DNA of 47,287 bases, from contig JAFUOJ010000034.1 in assembly GCA_017481945.1 (NCBI GenBank), positions 1 through 47,287 on the forward strand, written 5' to 3'. Source of the DNA: Parabacteroides sp. GTDB taxonomy: Bacteria > Bacteroidota > Bacteroidia > Bacteroidales > Tannerellaceae. Every line of letters begins with the position of its first letter. Positions within the stretch are counted from its first letter, which is position 1. The notes under the pieces were generated by a model. That model was not told where the DNA came from. It searched no databases and saw only the letters and a list, made by a program, of their open reading frames with translations. Position numbers and translations under genes: made by a program. Shown piece by piece: positions 17,201 through 26,084 of the stretch.

Positions 17201-17448
17201 ACCTTTACCCCCTCTAATGTAAAACGACCATCCATATCGGTCATTGTTCCATGCGTTGTTCCTTTTATCAGCACAGAGGCCCCGGCTACTGGTCCTAAAG
17301 CATCCTCAACGACACCCGTCACTTTGGCTGTTTGCCCCGATACGTCAGTAATTAGATTCCCAGCGTCCAAAGCAGCGTATATATCTCCAGAGAGACACAG
17401 CGCGCTTGCAAGCAGAATCATGCTGACAGGCTTAATTCTTTTCAACAT
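14275..17448 (-). CDS. SusC/RagA family TonB-dependent outer-membrane transporter
   Basis: The 1057-residue protein has a signal peptide (MLKRIKPVSMILLASALCLS...), then a carboxypeptidase-regulatory-like domain (VTGVVEDALGPVAGASVLIKG). Next comes the TonB box region (LDEVVVTALGMKRDKKALGYA), the plug domain (NALSGKVSGLQI, GNSSLTGSNQPLIVVDG, ILITTKSG) and a 22-strand barrel ending in an aromatic residue (FTFNVTVGF). SusC proteins import glycans or peptides using TonB energy. Only susD follows, and no glycosidase, sigma factor or sensor is nearby. The substrate therefore cannot be read from context; peptides or an unlinked glycan are both possible. Confidence 0.95.
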   Translation of the reverse strand: MLKRIKPVSMILLASALCLSGDIYAALDAGNLITDVSGQTAKVTGVVEDALGPVAGASVLIKGTTHGTMTDMDGRFTLEGVKVGDVIQISFIGYAPQEIPYTGQSSLTVRLEEDTQKLDEVVVTALGMKRDKKALGYAMQELKGDDLSTTREPNLANALSGKVSGLQIVRSSNGVGGSSKIVLRGNSSLTGSNQPLIVVDGTPMDNFTGGVDDVWGNTGADMGNGLSDINPEDIESMTVLKGASAAALYGSRAGNGVILITTKSGKKNEGLGITVNAGITTESIFLKPEMQNDFGQGTVGIYDNQSRLSWGPKVTGQTVTDWQGNSVALQTYDNIDAFFNTGTSFNEGISFQQDINGTSVFTSINRSDDAGITPESTLNKTNVTLRAATFLDKNQQWKVDAKVNYINMNAHNRPIQGVNPANAFSTIYTLPRSLNIKDFKKSVDEEGNMIWWDAANNPQENPYWVTKYRQNNDTRNRLLGNVSLKYAPTDWFDIELRGGTDYYTTTKNEKVYAGGNTSPRGTYSEGSETFYENNYSFLATARKDNLIERLGGFVTFGGNLMLQKRTKMNASSGDLLVPNLFSLNNGVNKPTVTSELIQRKMNSLYGSLQLNWDGYLFLDVTARNDWSSTMSKANRSYFYPSVSFSAVISDMLPKIGGSMPYWFSFVKVRASYAEVGNDLDPYQLYNNYTVGKDENGNTTAEPGQTLYDSSVRSELIKSWEAGFDIRFLQNRLGLDFAWYKTNATRQLLNLPLDPFAGYSSRKVNAGNIQNEGLEISLNGAIFQSPAQQGFNWNMTAQFSLNRNKIIELYPGVTVYDIKTLDAIQIVAAQGGYYGDIYGQTFLRVTDESSPYYGRVIVGEDGLPLISTEKSKVGNQNPSWMLGLTNNFSYKGFNLSFLIDCRIGGEIYSATASTLYVRGNAAGTVVNGERNDFVVPNSVMQQNGEYVENTIAVTPQNYWERIGSTGNYGLPELFTYDATNIRLRNITFGYDFNRTLLKRTPFQRLRLSATCNNVWMIHYNLPGIDPESVSATNTNATGFENGAAPTSRSFTFNVTVGF

Positions 17449-17583
17449 AACTCACGTTTTTTGTTTAAATTATAGATAGACGTCTTAGCTGAAACCAACG
17501 TCTTTTTGATAATGTAACATAATAAAAGAGAAGTTGTTTAAAGCACAGAAGTAAAAAACGCAAAAGCTCAGTGGTACCTCCAT

Positions 17584-17616
17584 AAAAAAGGCTGTGGTTA
17601 CACTGAAACCACAGCC
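17584..17616 (-). terminator. Terminator of the purF-like/carA/carB operon
   Basis: A perfect 10-base stem GGCTGTGGTT/AACCACAGCC with a 7-base loop ends on the minus strand in six T (17584-17589), about 40 bases past the carB stop. The remainder up to susC (17449-17583) shows a weak GACG/CGTC hairpin near 17480-17505 and nothing else I can identify. Confidence 0.8.
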
Positions 17617-17656
17617 TCTCCTCACTTTATCTCATTTCTTAAACAGTAGCTACAAT

Positions 17657-20600
17657 CTATTTGTATTCCTGCCAACTTCGAATCTGAATATCCTCCAAGT
17701 TCAACGTACAGAAGGCTTCAATAAAGGCACTGGCTAAGCGGGCGTTTGTAATCAGTGGAACGTTTAAGTCGATGGCAGCACGGCGAATCTTATAGCCATT
17801 GTCCAATTCACCTACAGAGAGGTCGCGCGGAATATTAACGACCATATCTATCTTTTTCTCGTGTAACATAGTGAGTGCTTGCGGTTCCTTTCCGGTCTCA
17901 CTCGGCCAATACACCAATGTACTGGGGATTCCATTCTCCTTCAAAAAACGATGGCTACCTCCTGTTGCATAGATATTATACCCTTTAGCAGCCAGCATAC
18001 GAGCAGCGTCTAAAGTAGCAACTTTTTGTTTAGGGGTACCGGTAGAAAGTAAAACATTCTTCTCCGGTATACGAAGACCTACAGAGAGCATACTATTTAA
18101 GATAGCTTCCGAAACATCATCCCCTATACAACCGACTTCACCCGTAGACGCCATATCAACACCTAATACCGGGTCAGCCTTCTGTAAACGATTAAAGGAG
18201 AACTGAGAAGCTTTGATTCCGACATAGTCTAAGTCAAACTCATTCTTGTTCGGTTTTTCAACAGGTAAACCCAACATTATGCGAGTCGCTAATTCAATAA
18301 AGTTTATCTTTAGTACCTTACTGACAAATGGGAAGGAACGGCTGGCACGTAAGTTACACTCGATTACCTTTATCTCATTTCCTTTTGCTAAATATTGAAT
18401 ATTGAATGGGCCGGAGATATTCAGTTCTTTAGCGATCTGTTTGCTGATACGCTTGATCCGGCGGACTGTCTCTACATAAAGCTTCTGTGCAGGGAACTGG
18501 ATCGTAGCGTCTCCGGAATGTACACCGGCAAACTCGATATGTTCCGAAATAGCATACATCACAATCTCCCCTTTGTCTGCCACAGCGTCCATTTCAACCT
18601 CTTTCGCATGCTCAATAAACTGACTGACCACAACCGGATGTTTCTTTGACACATTGGCAGCTAACTGTAAGAAACGCTCCAGCTCCTCTTGGTTGGAACA
18701 TACATTCATCGCTGCTCCACTAAGCACATAGCTCGGACGGACCAATACGGGGAAACCAACTTCCGCAACAAACTCATTGATATCGTCCATTGAAGTTAAT
18801 TCCTTCCAGCGTGGCTGGTCTACTCCGATACGATCTAACATTGCTGAGAACTTCTCGCGATCTTCCGCATTGTCTATACTTTTTGCTGACGTTCCGAGGA
18901 TATTCACATGTTGTTCGTCTAATCGCATGGCCAAATTGTTTGGGATCTGTCCACCGGTAGAGACAATCACACCATGCGGATTCTCCAACTCAAGGATATC
19001 CATCACCCGTTCAAAGGTCAACTCATCAAAGTAAAGACGGTCACACATATCATAGTCCGTTGATACCGTTTCCGGATTATAGTTGATCATTACGGAACGC
19101 CAACCCTCTTTACGAATAGTATTCAAGGCCTGCACACCGCACCAGTCAAACTCGACTGAGCTTCCAATGCGATAAGCACCGGAACCTAACACGACAATAG
19201 AACGATGGTCACCCACATACTCCACATCGTTTTCAGTACCACTATAGGTTAAATAAAGATAGTTTGTTTGTGCCGGATACTCCGCTGCTAACGTATCAAT
19301 CTGTTTAACTACCGGAACTATCCCCTGCTCTTTCCTGTATTGACGAACTACCATCGTAGCTCTTTCCATTTCTCCTTCTAACCCTAATGCACGAGCAATC
19401 TGAAAGTCAGAGAAGCCTTGTATCTTCGCATGGCGAATTAATGGAGCCTGTTCAGCAGATAACGGTAACTGAGTTGCAGCCAATTCGTGTAGTCTCTTAG
19501 AGGTCTGCATGATACCGTATAGCTTTTGTAAGAACCAGTGGTCTATCTTCGTCAACTCATGGATCTGTTCCACACTATAACCTGCGCGGAAAGCTTTAGA
19601 GATAACAAAAATACGTGTATCTGTTGGCTCGTGTAAAGCCTTGTCTATATCATCAATCACCAGCTCTTTATTCTCCACGAAGCCATGCATTCCCTGACCG
19701 ATCATACGTAAACCCTTTTGAATGGCCTCTTCGAAAGTCCGACCGATTGCCATTACCTCTCCTACGGATTTCATGCTGGAGCCCAACTCACGTGCTACAC
19801 CGTGAAACTTCCCCAAATCCCAACGAGGTATCTTACAAACCACATAGTCAAGCGCTGGTTCAAAGAAAGCACTGGTTGTCTTCGTTACTGAATTCTTTAG
19901 TTCAAACAAGCCATAGCCAAGGCCTAATTTTGCAGCAACAAAAGCCAACGGATAACCGGTTGCCTTTGACGCCAGTGCAGAAGAACGGCTCAAACGAGCA
20001 TTTACCTCAATCACACGGTAGTCCTCACTTTCCGGGTCATAAGCGTATTGAACGTTACATTCTCCGACTATTCCGATATGGCGGATAATACGAATTGCCA
20101 ATTCACGTAGTTTGTGATAATCCGTATTACTTAACGTTTGGGAAGGAGCTATAACAATAGATTCACCGGTATGAATACCCAGTGGGTCAAAGTTCTCCAT
20201 GTTGCAGACTGTGATACAGTTATCGAAACGGTCACGCACCACCTCATACTCTACCTCTTTCCATCCTTTTAGACTCTTTTCGACCAGTACCTGTGGAGAA
20301 AATGAAAAGGCTTTTTCAACTAATACATTTAACTCCTCTTCATTGTCACAGAATCCGGAACCTAAGCCACCTAACGCGTATGCCGCACGGACAATGACCG
20401 GATAACCTAATGCTGCAGCTGCTCGACGGGCATCCTCCGCATTCTCCACTGCCTCACTCTTTATAGTCTTCACGCCTATTTCATCCAACTTGTGGACAAA
20501 TAGTTCGCGGTCTTCTGTATCCATGATTGCCTGAACCGGAGTACCTAATACCTGTACATTGTACTTTTCCAAAACACCACTCTGATAGAGAGCAACCCCA

Positions 20601-20887
20601 CAGTTCAACGCAGTCTGTCCTCCAAATGCCAGAAGAATACCATTCGGATGTTCTTTCTCGATTACCTTTTCTACAAAGAAAGGAGTGACAGGTAAGAAGT
20701 AAACCGTATCGGCTACACCCTCCGAAGTTTGTACCGTAGCGATATTCGGATTAATAAGAACGGTCTCAATACCCTCTTCTTTAATGGCTTTTAACGCCTG
20801 ACTCCCAGAATAGTCAAATTCTCCGGCTTCACCTATCTTAAGGGCACCGGAACCAAGTATCAGGACTTTCTTTATATCTTCTTTCAT
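17657..20887 (-). CDS. carB: Carbamoyl-phosphate synthase, large subunit
   Basis: The 1076-residue protein shows the duplicated CarB architecture: first ATP-grasp half (LILGSGALKIGEAGEFDYSG, then AALGYPVIVRAAYALGGLGSG), oligomerisation region, second half (VVLGSGAYRIGSSVEFDWCG, VGFPVLVRPSYVLSGAAM), and the C-terminal allosteric domain (LDAARMLAAKGYNIYATGGSHRFL). It makes carbamoyl phosphate from bicarbonate, two ATP and ammonia passed from CarA, for pyrimidine and arginine synthesis. It is separated from carA by 216 bases, long for an operon, and that gap holds a repeat array. Confidence 0.97.
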   Translation of the reverse strand: MKEDIKKVLILGSGALKIGEAGEFDYSGSQALKAIKEEGIETVLINPNIATVQTSEGVADTVYFLPVTPFFVEKVIEKEHPNGILLAFGGQTALNCGVALYQSGVLEKYNVQVLGTPVQAIMDTEDRELFVHKLDEIGVKTIKSEAVENAEDARRAAAALGYPVIVRAAYALGGLGSGFCDNEEELNVLVEKAFSFSPQVLVEKSLKGWKEVEYEVVRDRFDNCITVCNMENFDPLGIHTGESIVIAPSQTLSNTDYHKLRELAIRIIRHIGIVGECNVQYAYDPESEDYRVIEVNARLSRSSALASKATGYPLAFVAAKLGLGYGLFELKNSVTKTTSAFFEPALDYVVCKIPRWDLGKFHGVARELGSSMKSVGEVMAIGRTFEEAIQKGLRMIGQGMHGFVENKELVIDDIDKALHEPTDTRIFVISKAFRAGYSVEQIHELTKIDHWFLQKLYGIMQTSKRLHELAATQLPLSAEQAPLIRHAKIQGFSDFQIARALGLEGEMERATMVVRQYRKEQGIVPVVKQIDTLAAEYPAQTNYLYLTYSGTENDVEYVGDHRSIVVLGSGAYRIGSSVEFDWCGVQALNTIRKEGWRSVMINYNPETVSTDYDMCDRLYFDELTFERVMDILELENPHGVIVSTGGQIPNNLAMRLDEQHVNILGTSAKSIDNAEDREKFSAMLDRIGVDQPRWKELTSMDDINEFVAEVGFPVLVRPSYVLSGAAMNVCSNQEELERFLQLAANVSKKHPVVVSQFIEHAKEVEMDAVADKGEIVMYAISEHIEFAGVHSGDATIQFPAQKLYVETVRRIKRISKQIAKELNISGPFNIQYLAKGNEIKVIECNLRASRSFPFVSKVLKINFIELATRIMLGLPVEKPNKNEFDLDYVGIKASQFSFNRLQKADPVLGVDMASTGEVGCIGDDVSEAILNSMLSVGLRIPEKNVLLSTGTPKQKVATLDAARMLAAKGYNIYATGGSHRFLKENGIPSTLVYWPSETGKEPQALTMLHEKKIDMVVNIPRDLSVGELDNGYKIRRAAIDLNVPLITNARLASAFIEAFCTLNLEDIQIRSWQEYK

Positions 20888-20982
20888 ATATAATATCTTT
20901 TTTCCTTTATCTATTTTAATCAGATCGACTCCCCTTAGGGAATGAAATGTTTTTTCCTTATGATATAAGTTAGGATCACTCT

Positions 20983-21084
20983 CTAATGTTAGCCCGTCTC
21001 ACAGCCTAATGTTAGACCGACTAACATTAGGTTGTGAGAGTGACTAACATTAGGCTGTGAGGGCGTCTAACATTAGGTTGTTAG
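20983..21084. repeat. Five copies of a 23-base repeat, two facing three, between carA and carB
   Basis: The core CTAATGTTAG occurs at 20983-20992 and 21006-21015, and its reverse complement CTAACATTAG at 21021-21030, 21044-21053 and 21067-21076. Within each set the spacing is exactly 23 bases. Flanks are also shared (CTCACAGC or its variants; GGTTGTGAG, GGCTGTGAG, GGTTGTTAG). Copies two and three form an 18-base stem with one mismatch around a 5-base loop. On the transcribed (minus) strand three copies precede two inverted ones, so several alternative hairpins can form in the carA-carB message. Confidence 0.85.
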
Positions 21085-21103
21085 TGTGTCTCACATACCA
21101 TTT

Positions 21104-22258
21104 TTACAATAATTTAGTAAACTCATCAAATATGAACTCGGTATCCGTTGGTCCGCTACACGCTTCAGGGTGGAACTGAGAGGAAAAGAAAGGCTTCGTT
21201 TTATGGCGTATTCCCTCATTCGTTCCATCATTCATATTGACAAAAAGAGGTTCCCAGTCGGCACCTAATGTCTTATCGTCTACAGCGTAACCATGATTCT
21301 GAGAGGTAATGAAACATTTCTCAGTTCCTACCATCCGTACAGGTTGGTTATGACTGCGATGTCCATACTTTAATTTATAGATCGTCGCACCACCGGCTTT
21401 TGCTAAAAGCTGATTTCCCATACAAATACCGCAAATGGGTCTATTACCCGAAAGTGCTTTACGTATATGCTGTACAGCAGTGTCACAGGTATCAGGGTCT
21501 CCCGGACCGTTGGAAAGGAAAAGGCCATCGAAATCCAACTGGTTGAAATCATAATCCCAAGGAACACGAATTACATTCACGTTACGTTTTAACAAGCAAC
21601 GGAGGATGTTTGATTTAACACCGCAGTCAAGAAGAACAACATTTTTCAGCTGTGGATCGAGTGTATTTGTACCATCCGGATTATAATAGATGATCTCTTT
21701 ACAAGAAACCCGATCCACGAAGTTGATACTTCCATAATCTGGCATTTCGAATGGTCTATACAACGTATCAGGTTGTAAACTTAACCCTCTGATATTTCCA
21801 CATGTCATTTCGGTCTCATCATTGATTAAAATACGTCCCATCATCACACCATGCTCACGAATCTTTTTAGTCAACGCACGTGTATCAATACCGGTAAGCC
21901 CCGGTATCCTCTCGCGTTTCAACCAGTCTCCCAAACTTTCTACTGCATTCCAATGACTATAGTCTTCGCTGTAATCACTGACTATAATTGCTTCAGCATG
22001 GATCTTTTCACTCTCCATATAGGTCGGCAATCCATTCTCCTCTATCTGAAAGGGAGGTACACCATAGTTACCGACCAGTGGATAGGTTAGTACCATCAAC
22101 TGACCAGCATACGAGGGATCGGTAAGGCTTTCCGGGTAACCTGTCATAGCTGTGTTGAAAACAACTTCACCAGCCACTGCCTTATCATAACCGAAGGAAA
22201 AACCTCGAAATTCGGTTCCATCCTCCAAAATCAATGTCGCTGTTCTTCTTGTTTGCAT
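21104..22258 (-). CDS. carA: Carbamoyl-phosphate synthase, small (glutaminase) subunit
   Basis: The protein starts best at the ATG 22256-22258 (MQTRRTATLILEDGTEFRG), giving 384 residues; a TTG five codons earlier would overlap the previous gene. The N-terminal CarA domain (GEVVFNTAMTGYPESLTDPSYAGQ) is followed by a class I glutamine amidotransferase domain with the nucleophile Cys in ICGICMGNQ and the His/Glu pair in FSSQFHPEA. It frees ammonia from glutamine and channels it to CarB. It follows the purF-like gene by 11 bases. Confidence 0.96.
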   Translation of the reverse strand: MQTRRTATLILEDGTEFRGFSFGYDKAVAGEVVFNTAMTGYPESLTDPSYAGQLMVLTYPLVGNYGVPPFQIEENGLPTYMESEKIHAEAIIVSDYSEDYSHWNAVESLGDWLKRERIPGLTGIDTRALTKKIREHGVMMGRILINDETEMTCGNIRGLSLQPDTLYRPFEMPDYGSINFVDRVSCKEIIYYNPDGTNTLDPQLKNVVLLDCGVKSNILRCLLKRNVNVIRVPWDYDFNQLDFDGLFLSNGPGDPDTCDTAVQHIRKALSGNRPICGICMGNQLLAKAGGATIYKLKYGHRSHNQPVRMVGTEKCFITSQNHGYAVDDKTLGADWEPLFVNMNDGTNEGIRHKTKPFFSSQFHPEACSGPTDTEFIFDEFTKLL

Positions 22259-22269
22259 AAACGGTTTAT

Positions 22270-24156
22270 TCAACTAATTAAATACTCTTCTTCCATATAA
22301 TGTATAAATGCTTCATTTACTAAGCGTGTACCACCGGGTGTCGGATAATCACCGGAGAAATACCAGTCTCCCGGATGATTTGGACAAGCAGTATGAAGAC
22401 CTTCAAGGGTCTGAAAAACGATCTCGACTTTCGCTTTAGTCCCTTTTGGAGTCAAAAGGTCCACCATCTTAGTCGCAATCTCTTCATCAGTAAACGGAGC
22501 GTAGATTTCTTTTACATAATTCACGGTCGAGCTTCCCTCTTGTAACTGTTGTAGCTTCGCCCGTTTGTAAGCGTCTAAAAGAATAAACTCTAACTTTCGG
22601 TCGGTTAATAAAGCAACTGCAGCTTTAAAAGCTATGAATTCATTCATGCGGGACATATCTATGCCGTAGTAATCCGGATAACGTACCTGAGGCGAGGAGC
22701 TGACAATAACAATTTTCTTAGGGTGCAGACGGTCTAAAATACCGATAATACTCTGCCGAAGGGTAGTACCGCGTACAATACTATCATCTATTACAACCAA
22801 ATTATCCTGATCCGGTTCAATACTACCATAAGTAATATCATATACATGAGCAGCCAAATCATTTCGACTATTCCCCTCAGCGATGAAAGTACGTAGCTTT
22901 ATGTCTTTAATGGCTACCTTTTCACAACGGACACGCATAGATAAGATTTGCTCTAACTCCTCTTCTTGAAGAAGATGGCTACGGTCAGTAATCCATTCCT
23001 TCTTCACTTGGTTCAAATACTCATTCATTCCCTCCTGAAGGCCAAAGTAAGCAACCTCCGCTGTATTGGGGATAAAAGAGAAGACAGTATGATTTAAATC
23101 ATTCTCTATTGCTTTCAAAACTGTAGGTACTAAATTCTCCCCTAACCGTTTCCGTTCACGATAAATATCCTTATCACTTCCACGAGAGAAGTAAATACGT
23201 TCAAAGGAACAGGCCTTGTTGTCTTTAGGTTCAAGGATTTGTTGGGTATGCCATTCTCCTTCTTTATTAATCAAAAGAGCTTCTCCACGATTGAGTTCAT
23301 GAACATCCTCAACCTGAACATTCATAGCCGTCTGAATCACCGGACGTTCACTCGCTAATATGACAATCTCATCGTCTGCATAGTAATAGGCAGGACGAAT
23401 CCCCCAGGGATCCCGCACACTAAAAGCTTCACCACTTCCGGTCAACCCACAGATAACAAAACCTCCATCCCATAAGGGAGCACAACGTTTCAAGACATTG
23501 GATAGATCGATATTTGACTCAATAGCATGAGTAATCTCCATACCTTTCAATCCTTCCGCTTCAAATCGTTGGTATAAACGCTCAACCTCACGATCCAAGC
23601 GATGTCCAACCTGTTCCAAGATGATGAATGTATCAGCATAAGCACGCGGATGTTGGCCAATAGCTGTAATTTCATCAAAAATTGTCTGAACGTTAGTTAA
23701 GTTGAAGTTTCCACAGAGAGCGAGGTTCTTAGCTCTCCAGTTATTACGACGTAAGAAAGGATGGATGTAAGAGATTCCGGATTTTCCAGTGGTACTATAA
23801 CGCAAATGTCCCATATAAAGTTCACCGGCAAAAGGTAAATTAGTTTTAGCAAAAAGCGGGTCGTTCAGCTTACCGGGAGGTAACTCTTTGTAGTGTTCAT
23901 GAACTGAAGCGAATATTTCGGTAATGGCTCCTGTGCCTAACGCCCTTTCCCGAAACATATATTCCTCACCGGGGGCAGCTTCTAACTTCACGCAAGCTAA
24001 ACCAGCTCCTTCTTGTCCTCGGTTATGCTGCTTCTCCATTAATAAATAGAGCTTGTTGAGCCCATACATCCAGGTTCCATACTTTTGATGATAATACTCC
24101 AAAGGCTTCAGTAACCGGACCATGGCGACTCCACATTCGTGTTTAAGTACTTCCAT
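22270..24156 (-). CDS. Amidophosphoribosyltransferase-like protein (PurF family, long form)
   Basis: The 628-residue protein combines a class II glutamine amidotransferase domain (Cys8 in HECGVAMV, KQHNRGQEGAGLA, GHLRYSTTGKSG, CGNFNLTN) with a phosphoribosyltransferase domain holding the PRPP loop VVIDDSIVRGTT. It is longer than standard PurF (about 460-510 residues), with extra sequence in the middle and at the C-terminus (HPGDWYFSGDYPTPGG). Residues before Cys8 imply cleavage of a short propeptide. It may catalyse the first step of purine synthesis or be a paralogue. It heads the carA-carB operon, placing two glutamine-using pathways under one promoter. Confidence 0.85.
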   Translation of the reverse strand: MEVLKHECGVAMVRLLKPLEYYHQKYGTWMYGLNKLYLLMEKQHNRGQEGAGLACVKLEAAPGEEYMFRERALGTGAITEIFASVHEHYKELPPGKLNDPLFAKTNLPFAGELYMGHLRYSTTGKSGISYIHPFLRRNNWRAKNLALCGNFNLTNVQTIFDEITAIGQHPRAYADTFIILEQVGHRLDREVERLYQRFEAEGLKGMEITHAIESNIDLSNVLKRCAPLWDGGFVICGLTGSGEAFSVRDPWGIRPAYYYADDEIVILASERPVIQTAMNVQVEDVHELNRGEALLINKEGEWHTQQILEPKDNKACSFERIYFSRGSDKDIYRERKRLGENLVPTVLKAIENDLNHTVFSFIPNTAEVAYFGLQEGMNEYLNQVKKEWITDRSHLLQEEELEQILSMRVRCEKVAIKDIKLRTFIAEGNSRNDLAAHVYDITYGSIEPDQDNLVVIDDSIVRGTTLRQSIIGILDRLHPKKIVIVSSSPQVRYPDYYGIDMSRMNEFIAFKAAVALLTDRKLEFILLDAYKRAKLQQLQEGSSTVNYVKEIYAPFTDEEIATKMVDLLTPKGTKAKVEIVFQTLEGLHTACPNHPGDWYFSGDYPTPGGTRLVNEAFIHYMEEEYLIS

Positions 24157-24182
24157 TGGGTTCTATCTGATTTATTTGACTG

Positions 24183-24190
24183 CAAATATA
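24183..24190 (-). promoter_or_regulatory. Promoter -7 element of the purF-like/carA/carB operon
   Basis: TATATTTG on the minus strand lies 26 bases before the ATG and fits TAnnTTTG. The rest of the 344-base gap to 24500 is very AT-rich with no other identifiable feature except the divergent promoter at 24439. Confidence 0.5.
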
Positions 24191-24438
24191 AATACATTAT
24201 CATACAAATTGATTATATAACGCTACTTTCTTTGACATTTTAATGTAAATAACAATAATCACTATCATTTAGTTAAATTATTCTATATTTCTACACTCTT
24301 TAGTCAAAACTTTTAAACCTAAAGAAAAGAACGGCTTAAAAATTCAAATCACAAGAATAATCAATAAGTTTACTATACAATTATAACCCCTTAAGTCTTT
24401 TAACTCATAAAACTGCCTTTAAACGAGTTTTTAATTCA

Positions 24439-24446
24439 TATCTTTG
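24439..24446 (+). promoter_or_regulatory. Promoter -7 element of the flavodoxin/ferredoxin gene
   Basis: TATCTTTG fits the consensus. An in-frame TTG at 24444 belongs to this box, so it cannot be the start codon; the first ATG (24501) is used. Confidence 0.55.
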
Positions 24447-24500
24447 CCGAGTACAGTTTATAGATTATCATCTTATACATTTATAATACGCAATACACAA

Positions 24501-25295
24501 ATGAGAACACAGAACATTCATCTGGCCTACTTTAGTGCCACTTATACAACACAGAAGATAGTAAGAGCTGTTGCTCAACAATTAGGAGGTCCAATCATCG
24601 AACATGATCTCACCAATACACAATTAACAGAAGATATATTATTAACCGATAAAGATCTACTCATTGTCGGGGCTCCTGTTTACGCAGGTCGTATACCTTC
24701 ACTTACAATTAGCAGTTTCAACTGCTTCAAAGGAAATAATACGCCAGCCATTATCATTGCAGTCTATGGAAATCGAGAATATGACGATGCTTTATTGGAA
24801 TTAAAAGACCTTACAGAAAACAACTGCTTCAAACCAATTGCAGCCGCTGCTTTCATTGCACAGCATTCTATATTTCCTCAAGTAGCAACTCAAAGACCTG
24901 ACGAAAATGATTTAAACAAAATAGAAGCGTTCGGTCAAGCGTGTGCTCATCTTATCAATGACATACAAGATCTAACAAACTTACCCAAGTTACAAGTCAA
25001 AGGGAACTATCCTTATAAAGAGGTAGGTAAAGTTCCTCTTCACCCCTCAGGAAATGATAGCTGTTCTCAATGCTTAACTTGTGTAGATACCTGTCCCACT
25101 CATGCCATAACAAAAAACAATCCACGGGAGACTGATAGTGATAAATGTATTTCTTGCGGACGTTGTATTGTAGTTTGCCCAACACAAGCTCGCAACTTCT
25201 ACGGAGTACCTTATGAAACAGTCAGCCAGAAATTCATTCAAGCTAATTCGCAAAGAAAAGAGCCTGAGATATTCATACTTTCGGCTACTCTTTAA
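24501..25295 (+). CDS. Flavodoxin-like and 2[4Fe-4S] ferredoxin fusion (EFR1-type)
   Basis: The 264-residue protein has an N-terminal flavodoxin fold: HLAYFSATYTTQKIVRAVA as the FMN phosphate loop and LLIVGAPVYAGRIP as the second flavin-binding strand. A C-terminal ferredoxin domain has two 4Fe-4S motifs, CSQCLTCVDTCP and CISCGRCIVVCP. Such EFR1-family proteins pass electrons between FMN and iron-sulfur clusters; the partner is unknown. It is cytosolic, monocistronic, and followed by a terminator. Its position between the purF-like gene and the gltB ruin marks a breakpoint in what looks like an ancestral nitrogen gene cluster. Confidence 0.88.
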   Translation: MRTQNIHLAYFSATYTTQKIVRAVAQQLGGPIIEHDLTNTQLTEDILLTDKDLLIVGAPVYAGRIPSLTISSFNCFKGNNTPAIIIAVYGNREYDDALLELKDLTENNCFKPIAAAAFIAQHSIFPQVATQRPDENDLNKIEAFGQACAHLINDIQDLTNLPKLQVKGNYPYKEVGKVPLHPSGNDSCSQCLTCVDTCPTHAITKNNPRETDSDKCISCGRCIVVCPTQARNFYGVPYETVSQKFIQANSQRKEPEIFILSATL

Positions 25296-25305
25296 ATCAT
25301 AACAT

Positions 25306-25330
25306 AAAAGGGACCTACAAGGTTCCTTTT
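25306..25330 (+). terminator. Terminator of the flavodoxin/ferredoxin gene
   Basis: AAAAGGGACCT pairs with AGGTTCCTTTT around a 3-base loop, then more T. From 25331 to about 25526 I see no gene or signal. Confidence 0.75.
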
Positions 25331-25526
25331 TATTTTTATTTTAATTACATACTAAACAAACAGACTTTCCTTTTTCCTTTCTCAGAAGTATTACCCATCC
25401 CACTTTAACAGATAAACAATAAATTTTCTTACACTCTATTACTATTATCTATAATTTCAGACCAATTAGAAACAAGAAAGAATAACTAAAGAAAAAAGCT
25501 CTTATACGCACCAACTATAATATATT

Positions 25527-26084
25527 CTCTCTGGTGAAATAGCAAAACGCTATGGAAACCAAGGACTACACGAACATACACTTAATATCAAATTCAAAGG
25601 ATCAGCAGGTCAAAGCTTTGGGGCCTTTCTTACTCATGGGGTAAACTTCCGCTTAGAAGGTGAGGCTAATGATTATTTAGGCAAAGGGTTAAGTGGAGGA
25701 AGAATCAGTGTCATGCCTCCCGTCCGTTCTACATTCATAGCAGAGAACAATACAATTGCAGGAAACACCCTACTCTATGGAGCTACCAGTGGGGAAGTTT
25801 ATATTAACGGACGTGTTGGAGAACGTTTCTGTGTACGCAACTCCGGAGCAATCGCTGTAGTAGAAGGAGTTGGAGATCATTGCTGTGAATATATGACCGG
25901 AGGGCGTGTTGTTGTACTCGGTCATACGGGACGTAACTTCGCTGCCGGTATGAGCGGTGGTGTTGCCTACGTCTAGAATAAGGAGGGAGACTTTGATTTC
26001 TATTGTAATATGGAAATGGTTGAACTTTCTCTGATTGAAGACAGCACAACCCGTAAAGAACTACATGAACTCATCCGTAAGCAT
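25527..26084 (+). pseudogene. gltB: Remnant of glutamate synthase large subunit (C-terminal part)
   Basis: From [10 protein letters not shown] (25527 onward) the frame reads as the C-terminal beta-helix domain of Glt[58 protein letters not shown]. About nine tenths of the protein (amidotransferase, FMN and Fe-S parts) is absent. A TAG (25974-25976) interrupts it where a sense codon is expected. The homology then resumes in the same frame (EGDFDFYCNMEMVELSLIE) to RKH at 26084. There it joins gltD sequence directly, without the last part of GltB or any spacer. The gene cannot make a working enzyme. Confidence 0.92.

Noticed and set aside
17066-17479. A 137-codon plus-strand frame opposite susC.
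   Set aside because: It is antisense to the conserved SusC N-terminal domain and is a by-product of its codon usage.
19615-20088. A 157-codon plus-strand frame opposite carB.
   Set aside because: It is antisense to a well-conserved coding region, has no homology I recognise and no promoter; long antisense frames are common opposite biased codons.
22258-22273. A TTG start for carA overlapping the purF-like stop.
   Set aside because: The ATG at 22256-22258 gives the usual CarA N-terminus, and nothing supports the TTG.
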